Positions 28,709 to 36,985 of a stretch of DNA of 64,000 bases are shown in pieces (position 1 is the first letter of the stretch; every line of letters starts with the position of its first letter). The position numbers were made by a program, and so were the translations under genes. The notes under the pieces are model-generated. The model did not search any database, was not told where the DNA came from, and worked only from the letters and a program-made list of their open reading frames with translations. Origin of the DNA: Kalaharituber pfeilii (Eukaryota; Ascomycota; Pezizomycetes; Pezizales; Pezizaceae); NCBI GenBank assembly GCA_015179045.1, contig WHUZ01000010.1, positions 496,001 through 560,000 on the forward strand, written 5' to 3'.

Positions 28709-29108
28709 TGTCACGGATACTGTGAGGCAGGCAAGAGCCAGGCAGATGGCTCGTATTAAGGAGGATGGGCGGGAAGGTACCGGATGGAAAGAACTCTCGC
28801 CGGAGCAGCAGCAAGCGATTGAGAAAGAAATATACGCTCAGTTCAATAGACAGTTGAGAGAACTGTACGTCAAGAGTTGGTCAGGAAGAGGAAGGAGGAG
28901 AGAGAACCTCCTACGGATACAAAGAAGCTTCCACACCCCCCACCGCTCCAAAGAGAAATCATCCCTGGTCTGGGGCCACGCTTGCGGCCAAACACGCATT
29001 TTTCTAACCATCCTCTGCAGGGCCTGCCATATCCACCGACACCTGGCGGACCAGCCATATTCTGCCTTATCTCTCACTAGCAGAGAGCCATGCCATACCT
29101 ATCAGTAG
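28680..29108 (+). CDS. Unrecognised ORF beside LINE fragment
   Basis: A 142-aa frame with a helical, charged first half (ARQMARIKEDGREGTGWKELS, QQQAIEKEIYAQFNRQLREL). The second half looks like a frame-shifted Pro-rich sequence (an adjacent frame gives PPLQREIIPGLGPRLRP). Could be a piece of a transposon gag or of a host gene. No family recognised. Confidence 0.3.
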   Translation: MSIGAWRRSSVTDTVRQARARQMARIKEDGREGTGWKELSPEQQQAIEKEIYAQFNRQLRELYVKSWSGRGRRRENLLRIQRSFHTPHRSKEKSSLVWGHACGQTRIFLTILCRACHIHRHLADQPYSALSLTSREPCHTYQ

Positions 29109-29540
29109 AGCTTATTCTGAAGATGTCATGCCACAGAGAAGACGAGAGGAAAAGACTACAGCTGTCGTACCGGCCATTGGAATACCTGGGGAAGAGGAGG
29201 AGGATAGCCACACTCGCAGGCATGCTGGGGAACAAAGGGCTGCGGCAGTGGAGACATCAGATAGGGAAGGACGACTCACCGGAGTGTAGGTGGTGTGGCA
29301 AAGCCCTCGAGAACTTTGAGCACATCATGAATGAGTGTGAGGCTTGGAAAAAAAGACTACCGAGAGGGGAGATGGGGCTGAAGCAGACGGAGGGGGAAGG
29401 AGACATGCTGGCGGAGGTGTTCGACTGGGCGGCAGAGTAATTTCCTTTATTCGTCTATTATGTTATTTTTCATTCTCTTTTCTTTCATTTATCTATTCGC
29501 TATCCTCCTACCCGTCATGTATCTAATTCCTCTCCATAGC
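29100..29540 (+). pseudogene. LINE ORF2 C-terminal fragment
   Basis: The frame 29090-29440 gives LQLSYRPLEYLGKRRRIATL, GNKGLRQWRHQIGK and the terminal zinc-type motif ECRWCGKALENFEHIMNEC. These follow RNase H in these LINEs. It is 5'-truncated and ends with a natural stop (29438-29440) and a 3' UTR. Confidence 0.75.
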
Positions 29541-29543
29541 CTG

Positions 29544-29601
29544 TTTTTTTTTTTTTTTTTTATATATCATTACTCGCATGCCGCCCTAAGGGCTATGGCG
29601 A
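29544..29601 (-). mobile_element. Tail-A micro-insertion
   Basis: T-run and tail A ending at the hairpin base. It sits in the 3' UTR of the preceding LINE fragment. Duplication not identified. Confidence 0.65.
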
Positions 29602-29669
29602 GATTAGGTACACGTATGAGAAGGTAAAGGACTGGAAATGAACATGAAAACATGACCTTCATCGAAAGG

Positions 29670-29672
<3 letters not shown>

Positions 29673-29704
<32 letters not shown>

Positions 29705-30258
29705 TCATTAATCGTATGCCGCCCCAAGGGCTATGGCGATATTTAGTTACATATGAAATAAAGAAAAGTTAAATATAAAAGTAGAAATCCCTGGAAATTC
29801 CTGCGTGAAGGGGAAGTGAGAATGCCAATAACAATAACAGGTAAAACTAGAAATCCCCGGAACCTCCTGTGTGAAGGGGAAGTGGAAATAACAATATCAT
29901 AAGGGGAAAACAGTCTCCGGCCCAGTCTACCTCCGTCCCCTGTCCCACTCGTATTGGCTGGTCTTCAACCATTTTCCCCCTAGTCTCCCCTTATCCAGCC
30001 CTACCTGGCCCTCCAGGTACCACAACTGAGCTGGTGGTCTTGCCTTCTTCCTAAGCCACCGAATCCCCGCGATTTTTGCAAGTCTTTGTTCGATGCCTCC
30101 AACCAATTCCGGACATTTCTTCAGGTCCTTCCGGAGGGCTATTCCCTGTACTACGAGGCCGTTTTTCGTCCTGGTGGGCCTTCCCTCTTGGGTAGTCTCA
30201 TTCCCCCCCCCAGGCAGTCACCCACCATTGCGTCACCAAGCGCCAAGATTCCCACAGC
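29673..30258 (-). mobile_element. ORF1-only element, 5'-truncated (GCGAT-type tail)
   Basis: A long T-run and tail A with an ATCG/CGAT outer stem are followed by a 3' UTR with a duplicated GAAATCCCTGGAAATTCCTG-type block. Then comes a decayed ORF1 C-terminal domain at 29925-30170 (minus strand, RRAIVVQGI...-like, several indels). A proline-rich piece ends near 30250. Confidence 0.65.
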
Positions 30259-30326
30259 GCCCTGCCATGGCGAATAGCTGCAAGCGGGGTTAGGTGACAA
30301 AAAAACAAAAAAAAAAAAACAAAAAA
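30259..30326 (+). mobile_element. Tail-B micro-insertion
   Basis: GCCCTGCCATGGCGAATAGC...GCGGGGTTAGGTGAC followed by an A-tail interrupted by C residues. Starts at the hairpin base. Duplication unclear. Confidence 0.7.
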
Positions 30327-30859
30327 GAGCTATCTCGTGCTGCTCACTAGCCAAAATTAGCGGAGCCAAGCTTAAATTACCCTCACACTTACCGCTCACA
30401 TGATGCTGGAAATACGCTAAATGCAGCTGGGAAAAAGTATAGCTTGCCATTGGGTTCTAAGAAAAAGGATTATGAGGTTTGTTTGAAGGACTGGTATGAT
30501 GTCTGAATCCTAGATTAACTTTTATTTGCAGAAATACGAGGAAATTACGGTACCTGCCACTAAAGTAGGAGTGCGTAGGCCTGGAGAAAAGAGGGTGTTG
30601 AACTCAGAGATGGATAAACTGTGGGTCAAAGGGCACAAGGGCCTACCAGGCAACACGGGAGCAGACAAGGCAGCCAAAATCGGCACATGCCTCCAATACC
30701 AAGACGAAGTGGTCACAGAACCCGAACTGAGACAGGCGGCAAAAGCCGAACGAGCCGAAGAAAGGACACGCCTAGGCTTGGGTTACAGGCCACTCTAACG
30801 ACTGGGCCATCATGTAGGAACGCTAGCTGGCCTCCTCGGAGGTAAGGGCCTGCGATCCT

Positions 30860-30948
30860 GGAGATACAAGATTTTTTTTTTTTTTTTTTTTTTATATACA
30901 TCATTACTCGCTTGCCGCCCTAAGGGCTATGGCAAGGAGATACAAGAT
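30860..30948 (-). mobile_element. Tail-A micro-insertion (CTTGC/GCGAG variant)
   Basis: GGAGATACAAGAT at 30860-30872 and 30936-30948 flanks 63 bp. The 5' side of the stem is CTTGC, pairing GCGAG through a G-U. Confidence 0.92.
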
Positions 30949-31019
30949 AGGAAAAACGGAAAGTCCGGAATGCAGGTGGTGCGGTGCACATGAAGAGACA
31001 ACATCGCACTTATTGGAGA

Positions 31020-31028
31020 AATGCAGAG

Positions 31029-31074
<46 letters not shown>

Positions 31075-31113
31075 TTCATATCATTAATCGCATGCCGCCC
31101 TAATGCAGAGTAT
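31020..31113 (-). mobile_element. Tail-A insertion with (TA)n between tail and target
   Basis: AATGCAGAGTAT at 31020-31031 and 31102-31113 flanks a (TA)n tract, a T-run and half of tail A (CATATCATTAATCGCATGCC). The 3' terminus is therefore poly(A) followed by (TA)n. Confidence 0.88.
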
Positions 31114-31345
31114 GGAAAAGAATCTGGCCGGGGGCATGGAAGACATCGTAACACGCCCGAAGGGCGACGAAAGCGACAAAGACCAGGTTCGATGAGTAAA
31201 GTGGCAGGGCTGACATCTATCTATATTTTCCTTTTCCTTCTCTAACTTATTCTAACTACTTCTTTTTCCTGTTCCGATGTATTCTTAAAAGAACTTCGCC
31301 ATAGCCCATAGGGCGGCATGCGAATAATGATATAAAAAAACAGTG

Positions 31346-32300
31346 GCGATCCTCCTTCTCTCTTCCTCTGTCTCGCTCTCTTCCGCACTTCTCTTTCCAT
31401 CCTTTCCTTTCTGTATTCTGTAATGTCCTTCCAGTCCGCCGCGTATGGTGTATATTCTTTCAACTCTTCCGGTTCCATTTGTCTCAGTTTCGGTGGTGCT
31501 GAGGGAACCTGGAGCTCCCTGTCCAGGAAGGGCAAGGCGGGGGGTGGAGGTGTGTATAGGCCTCCGCTCTTGCCTGTGGCTAGGCGTGGGCTGGGGGTGT
31601 CCGGGATGGTGCCTCTGGCCTTTGTGATGCCGTCTGGGTTCGTGCCTCTAACCTCAATTGTGCTGTAGACGCTCTTTACTACGACTAGTTCTGCTTCCCT
31701 GTTCTCCTCCCGGAAGGCGAAGACTTCCCTCCCCTGGTCTGTTTCTCCTCCTTTCATGGCCTCCTCTCCTAGAGCCATCGTTCGTGCCTTGGTTTCCTGG
31801 GACTACTTGTCATATTTTCTGTCCTTCAACTGTCCCCTCGCTGCCGCCTCGTTGATTTTCGGTTCGATGTTGTCCTGATCCTACTTCTCCAGGTGCAAGA
31901 ACCACTCGCTGAACCTTTCCAGTCTGTAGTTCCTATCTTCCCCTACCAAGTCTACTGTGTCCCCTTGTTTCCATTCCTTGAAGGGTTAGAATGGGATCTC
32001 TTTGCCTTTCGCCTTTGTGGCCCTCGCCTTTGCTGCTCCCTCTTTGGTTCCTGCCATGTTGCGGTGCCTCGGTCGTGGCAGTGTTGCTCGGTCCGAGTGG
32101 CTGTGTGGTGTTGGCGGTGTGGCCGTGCGCCGTGGTTCGGTCCGTCGGGTCTCGGGATCCGGTCGTGTTGGTGTGCCGGGTTTTCCTAATCACCGGTGGC
32201 TGTGTCGTTGTGGCGTTGCCTGCTGCAGCTGAGGGGTCTGGTGTGGGCTGTGGCCGTGTGCCGCTAGCCGGTGTGTGTCGGCAGTGGCGGTGTGCGATCA
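31346..32300 (-). pseudogene. LINE ORF1 N-terminal fragment (minus copy)
   Basis: The frame 31778-31350 encodes VFAFREENREAELVVVKSVY, a Pro-rich middle and LKEYTPYAADWKDITEYRKE then RMEREVRKRARQRKREGG. The EYTPYA-DWK-I-E-RK-RMERE pattern recurs in the plus-strand fragment at 32.4-32.7 kb. Upstream DNA to 32300 is G/T-rich 5' UTR-like sequence. The copy lacks ORF2. Confidence 0.55.
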
Positions 32301-32329
32301 GTGGTATAAAAAAAAAAAAAGACCTCGGC

Positions 32330-33047
32330 GGAATCGACCCAGGTAACCCAACCGGAAATGGGCACCCACCAAGCCGTCATTCTAGACTCTTGGCAGGAGA
32401 TCCCGAACACATATGGGAATGACAGCGATACATCAGACGAGGGATGACAGTCATCCGAGCCACATCAGAGCCGACGTATGGGCGCAGGCGAGAGCGGAGG
32501 CCTATATGCGCCACCCCCCACCACTTGCCACTTCCTCGTCAATGCCGGCCAGGGAACTCCAAAACCCCTCACCCCCACCACCGGGGCCAGACTCATGGCA
32601 TGAATACACACCTTACGCAGACGAATGGAAAGAGATCATGGAGTTCAGGAAAAGGAGGATGGAGAGAGAAGCGCAAGAGAGAGCGAGAATGGAGGAGAGA
32701 AGGAAGATCGCCACAGCCCAGTGACGCGGCCTGGTCAGCGACTGGGCATACGAGGGCCTGAAGATGGAACAGGAGCTAGGGAAAAGGCAGAAGACATCTA
32801 CGCAAGAGAAGGGCTGGTCAGGGCCATGTGGGGACTAGTGGACTCAATAAGCGGCATAGAGGAAGCACGCGGGCCGGTTGAGTGGGGATCTCATGAGGAG
32901 GCGGCGAGGAACTGGTATCTGGAGAAGAAGGACAGGGCGGCCCGCATTGACATCATGGCAGCAGACCCCCGAGCCATCACAGGATTAGTGATGAAGCTAG
33001 GGAATGAAGTAAACATGATGAAGGAGGATTTCCAAAAGAAGCTATAG
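32330..33047 (+). pseudogene. LINE ORF1 N-terminal fragment (plus copy)
   Basis: Two overlapping frames (32413-32724 and 32625-33047) together read ARELQNPSPPPPGPDSWHEY, TPYADEWKEIMEFRKRRMER, then after one frame change LVRAMWGLVDSISGIEEARG and RNWYLEKKDRAARIDIMAAD. The second part is like the N-terminal segment at 6.0-6.2 kb. The copy stops at 33047 without RT. Confidence 0.55.
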
Positions 33048-33118
33048 CTAATCTATCACAAGCGGGCGGTCCTATGCGACCAAGGGATACGTTCTAGCGA
33101 ATTCTAGCGATTTCGGAG

Positions 33119-34278
33119 GTGTCACGGTTCAGGAGTTCGGAGGTGTCACGGTTCAAGAGTTCGGAGGTGTCATGGATTCAGGCCAGACGAATCGTTGATT
33201 GGCAAGACAACAGATGAGGAAGAAAAGAACCATCCACAAGGCGGCCATATTGGGCCCTTATATACATGGTGGGCCGTTTGGCCAAGAAGCAGAGGCAGGG
33301 CGACGAAACGCAGTGCCAAAGATGTCGATAAACTCTGCAACTCATTAGTAAACGCAAATCCGGAACTTAAGTCCAAGAACATGAATGACCTTCCAGCTGC
33401 ATATGTCAAGTTTTATAAATTTGAGACCATGTACGCTCTTTTAGGCTCTAATCAGTCCCTTATCGACCTTAGAGCGTGCATGGTTGATAAGACAATCAAC
33501 TCTTTGTATGAAAATATATTCACATAGTCACTTGTTTTTTCTCACAGGGCCATGTTTGAGACTGGCGAGAACATGCTGAGCAGGACCGAATACCTTCGTC
33601 GACTTCGTTTGATTGGCTCACAAAGACCATTTGAGAGTATTAAGAAGGAGGCGCTGGTTCTTCTTCCCGAGCGACCTGTTGCGAAAATTAGAAAAGCATC
33701 CAAAAAGAAGTTGAAACGAGAAGAAAGAATAGAGGGCTTCTCCTTGATTTCTGCCACTCCCGGTCCGAATGATATGTCAGCGACACCAACTACGCAAGCA
33801 GATGAGGCAACTAAGAGCATGGAAAATGATATAGCTAGGGATGAAGATAGTTTGAATACCGGTACCTTATTTATAGGAGAGGAGGATAGTTGTACATTGC
33901 CCCAGCCCCTGATTGACTCAAGTTCTCTTGATTAAATTATTGATAGTTGCAGGCCTTTGCGATATCTGTTTCCGTGGTTTGTGTATAGTTGCAGGCCTTT
34001 GCGATATCTGTTTCTGTGTTTTTGTATAGTTGCAGGCCTTTGCGATATCCGTTTCCGATTCTCACAACAAGGACGCGCAACAAGGACGCGCGGCGAAAGC
34101 AGACTTTTCACATCTAGCGGACAATCAGTAACCAGCTTTTCCTGGTGGTTTGGCGGCCGGCAGCCGGCTTATCATGGGAGTTCAGCGATCGAGCGGTAGC
34201 CGGCTTATCCTGGGACCGGGCAGTAGCCGGCAGCCGTTGCATTACCCTGAGTGCGGTGATACAGGCATCGGGTCGTGA
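33119..34278 (+). mobile_element. LTR-like segment (TGTCACG...CGTGACA)
   Basis: The left part shares AAGACAACAGA, GGCCCTTATATACATG and an AGAAGCA tract with the solo LTR at 61147-62259. The right end GGGTCGTGACA mirrors that LTR's terminus. The left end is a threefold CGGAGGTGTCACGGTTCA-type repeat (33113-33175). Between about 33305 and 34065 it carries gene-like sequence and a 41-44 bp repeat (x3, 33941-34060, GTTGCAGGCCTTTGCGATAT). No matching 5-bp target duplication was found. Confidence 0.45.
33195..33938 (+). CDS. Unrecognised spliced gene inside LTR-like segment
   Basis: The frame from about 33300 (AKDVDKLCNSLVNANPELKS, YVKFYKFETMYALLGSNQSL) runs to 33505. A 42-nt intron (33506-33547; GTATGA ... 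TTTTTTCTCACAG) then joins it in frame to 33548-33938. That part reads AMFETGENMLSRTEYLRRLR, SIKKEALVLLPERP, a lysine-rich patch SKKKLKREERIEG and a Ser/Thr/Asp-rich tail ending DSSSLD. The helical N-part and basic patch suggest a nucleic-acid-associated protein, but I recognise no family. The ATG at 33195 lies in LTR-like sequence, so the true start is uncertain. Could be a captured host-gene piece. Confidence 0.4.
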
Positions 34279-34973
34279 CATAATCAGACAGATGCTGGTC
34301 CCATTGGTAACCGACAGCCCGCCCACATCAGCAACCCAGACCCCAACCGCTTAAGCCCAGCATGACAACAGACCGGACAGGGCAACCCAGGACCTCAGAA
34401 CGCTATACCAGGACCATCCAAGGTCACACCAGGACGGAGACATGCAACGACGCAGATTTACCTTGATGACCGCTAAACTATACTATGGTTCACAGCCAAA
34501 GTAATTTGGAAGCATACTATACTCAGCTTTTGTAAACATTGGTCCTTTCGAATTTTGAACTGCATCGGGCCATAAGTTCACCTGTACAAAGCTGCGGAAT
34601 TGTCCAGTCGCTCGGCGGGTATTCATGGCATATAATATTGATAATGGTCATGTGTCGCACATGTTACTACTTTGAACGATCGAGGCACAAAACAGAACGT
34701 AGATGCCGTCAAAATTCGCAAATACGAAAGTATCATTTTTCTAAAAATAAGAGTGTGAATACATTGACTAAGCTGACAATATGTACAAAGTCTCGCCAAT
34801 GAGACATCATAACCGCTTTCAACTTTAAATCGTTTAACACGGATTAAGAAATACGCAAAGATACATCTATAGAATGAGTAGAGGATTACATAGTCGTCAA
34901 GATACACTATCCAAAAAGTAATACTCCATGTACACGAATAAGAAAGTACCCTATGTAGGTAAACTTTATCTCA
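34279..34973. other. No recognised gene
   Basis: From 34279 to 34450 the DNA follows an LTR-like end and might be the start of an internal region (Pro/Thr-rich short frames). From 34450 it is AT-rich with no feature. Confidence 0.4.
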
Positions 34974-35339
34974 ATGGCCAAGAATGTTTCCGACGCATCA
35001 AATCGATGGTGGGTTGCTATAAAAAAAAAAAAAAAAAAAAAAAGATGGTGGGCTGCATGGGCCAAAAACCTGCTTGCTCAGATTGATGGAGTCCATATTG
35101 GACAATCACCCCAGGTGGACAGCGAAGGTTACATTCGACTGGAGCTTTGCATGAACCATGTTCGGCGAGTCTGGGACGCGTGTGCTAACAGGATAATCCC
35201 CTATTCATGGGTTGGGCGGTTCGTGAGTATTGAACCAATATCGCATGCTTGGGTTGCAGAGGAGGACCTGGAGTATATCTGGACACCAGTTAATCACAAC
35301 TTGTGGCCCGTGTCCCTGCCGCGGGGCGTCGGAGTCTAG
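34974..35339 (+). CDS. Unrecognised ORF with poly(A)-only insertion
   Basis: A 121-aa frame: NVSDASNRWW, then a Lys run coded by an inserted A-tract, then WWAAWAKNLLAQIDGVHIGQ, LELCMNHVRRVWDACANRII, PYSWVGRFVSIEPISHAWVA. The composition is that of a genuine protein and the 39-bp net insertion keeps the frame. No family recognised. It ends at the left edge of the 35.3-42.8 kb LINE, so it may be a host gene truncated by that LINE, or an older repeat. Confidence 0.4.
   Translation: MAKNVSDASNRWWVAIKKKKKKKRWWAAWAKNLLAQIDGVHIGQSPQVDSEGYIRLELCMNHVRRVWDACANRIIPYSWVGRFVSIEPISHAWVAEEDLEYIWTPVNHNLWPVSLPRGVGV
35005..35056 (+). mobile_element. Poly(A)-only insertion with target duplication
   Basis: GATGGTGGGTTGC (35005-35017) and GATGGTGGGCTGC (35044-35056) flank 26 bp: TAT and 23 A. 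Nothing of the tail hairpin was copied. Confidence 0.82.
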
Positions 35340-35878
35340 ACTATCCATCAAGAATCGACCAGCAGGAAACTGGAAGCAGTGAGCAGATGGAGGTAGACTT
35401 TGAGACCCACATCACAGCAGATGGTACCAGGAAACGGAAGCGCGATGGTGAGTTGGCTGGAGATCAACTAGTGAGAGAGACTCTTGAATTGAAGGACAGC
35501 AGCAAAGTGGAGAAAGCAAAGGAAGTAGAAAAAACAGAGGAAGTAGAAGTAGAGGAACCTGGGGAGCTGGAAGGAGCAGATGCAATCCAAGTTCTACAAT
35601 TGCTGCATGACCTCAAGATCCTCAAAGAAGCGTGGGAAAAGCGCAAGGGAGCAGGAGCAGTACGAAGCGCATCAGGTGTTGGCGATGCTGCAGCCCGATT
35701 AGGTGACATTATTGAAAATCGAAAAGGAGCTGATGGCAAAGGGTAGAGAGAAGTAGAAGACTTCTTGCGAACTGAAAACCAGCCTGAAGACAAAGTTAAG
35801 GCACTACGGGAGTGTGAAAAGTGGTGGAAGAAGGAAAAGGAAAACCAGAAGGCAAGAGAAACAAGTGCAATCAATCAA

Positions 35879-35886
35879 AGGCTCAG

Positions 35887-35920
<34 letters not shown>

Positions 35921-36007
35921 CACGTGACCCCGCTTGTAGCTGTTCGCCATGGCAGGGCCCCTGGGTCTAGACCCTCAAAGCCCGGAGGCAGGCTTAGGCT
36001 CAGAAGG
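35879..36007 (-). mobile_element. Tail-B insertion, long form, in LINE ORF1
   Basis: The insert at 35891-35995 (105 bp) lies between copies of AGGCTCAGAAGG. Minus strand: AAGCCTGCCTCCGGGCTTTG ... GCCCTGCCATGG ... GCGGGGTCACGTG, poly(A). Net gain 117 bp, a multiple of three, so ORF1 stays open. Confidence 0.95.
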
Positions 36008-36945
36008 TTGGAAGAGAGTCTTGCAAGTGTAGTTGCCAAGCTAGGAGTTGCCTCCATCGAGGAAAAAGATGCAGCAAAACGGAAGGAGGAGGAAGTCAAG
36101 AAGAGGAACCGTGAGGTTGAGGCAAGAAGAGCAGCTGAGAAGGCCTTAGCAAAAGCGAAAGCTCTAGAAGAAAAGGATCAAGCCCAACGAAAGAAGTCAG
36201 AAAAGGATGCCCAAGAGGCAGCAGATCGAGAAAAACAAAGATTGGACATAGTACAGGCTGCGAAAATTGCAGCTGATGAAGCAGATGTGGAACTTAAGAG
36301 AAAAGAGCTCGCAGTCTATGATATAAAGAAGAAAAGTAGCACAGCTGCAGAGATAAAGAGAGCAGAAGAGGAGGTACAGGAAGCTGCTACAAAGGCTTCG
36401 GAGGCCAGAGTAGCTGCAGAACATGCAGAAACAGGTACAACCAGAGCTGAGGGTAGCTCCTGGCAGGTAGTTGGCACTACTAAGATGCGCAAGTGGGTGA
36501 TGATTTCACTACACAAGGAGGTATCAGCAGGTACAACAGAGGAAGCAAAACAAAAACAATTAGAAGCAGCAAATACAGCTCTTCGGGCATTAGAACGAGG
36601 GGAGAAGAGAAGGCTCTTCCGAGTAGTAGGTATCAAGGAGAATGCCATGGTTTCGAGGTATGAGAGGAGATGGCGTATCATTGAAGCACCCTGGGCGATG
36701 GAAGAAGCAGAAGTAGTAAGAATACTACAGTGTCAGCTGGAGGCTGTATTTGGAGGGGACCTACTGAATGTTTGGGCTGAGCAATCAGGGACAGTTCCCC
36801 TAATCGCGAAGGGAGTTCCTGTAGAGGGGCTCTTTAATAGAAGGCAGCTGCATGAGGCCCTTGCAGCAGAAAACATAACTACTAGTGGCATTTTCGGAGC
36901 GAGATGGCCGGAGAGAGTTGGTCCAAACGCATGGCAAACAATGAG

Positions 36946-36954
36946 AACTACAGC

Positions 36955-36985
<31 letters not shown>

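Larger units (their letters stand above)
30540..31340 (+). pseudogene. LINE RNase H / ORF2 C-terminus, twice interrupted
   Basis: The plus strand has LWVKGHKGLPGNTGADKAAK, the RNase H C-terminal signature, then RLGLGYRPL. After a frame change come LAGLLGGKGLRSWRYKI, SPECRWCGAHEETTSHLLEK (zinc-type end) and KESGRGHGRHRNTPEGRRKR. Two tail-A insertions split the last part. It ends with 3' UTR, tail A and a short A-tail at 31290-31340. Confidence 0.7.
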
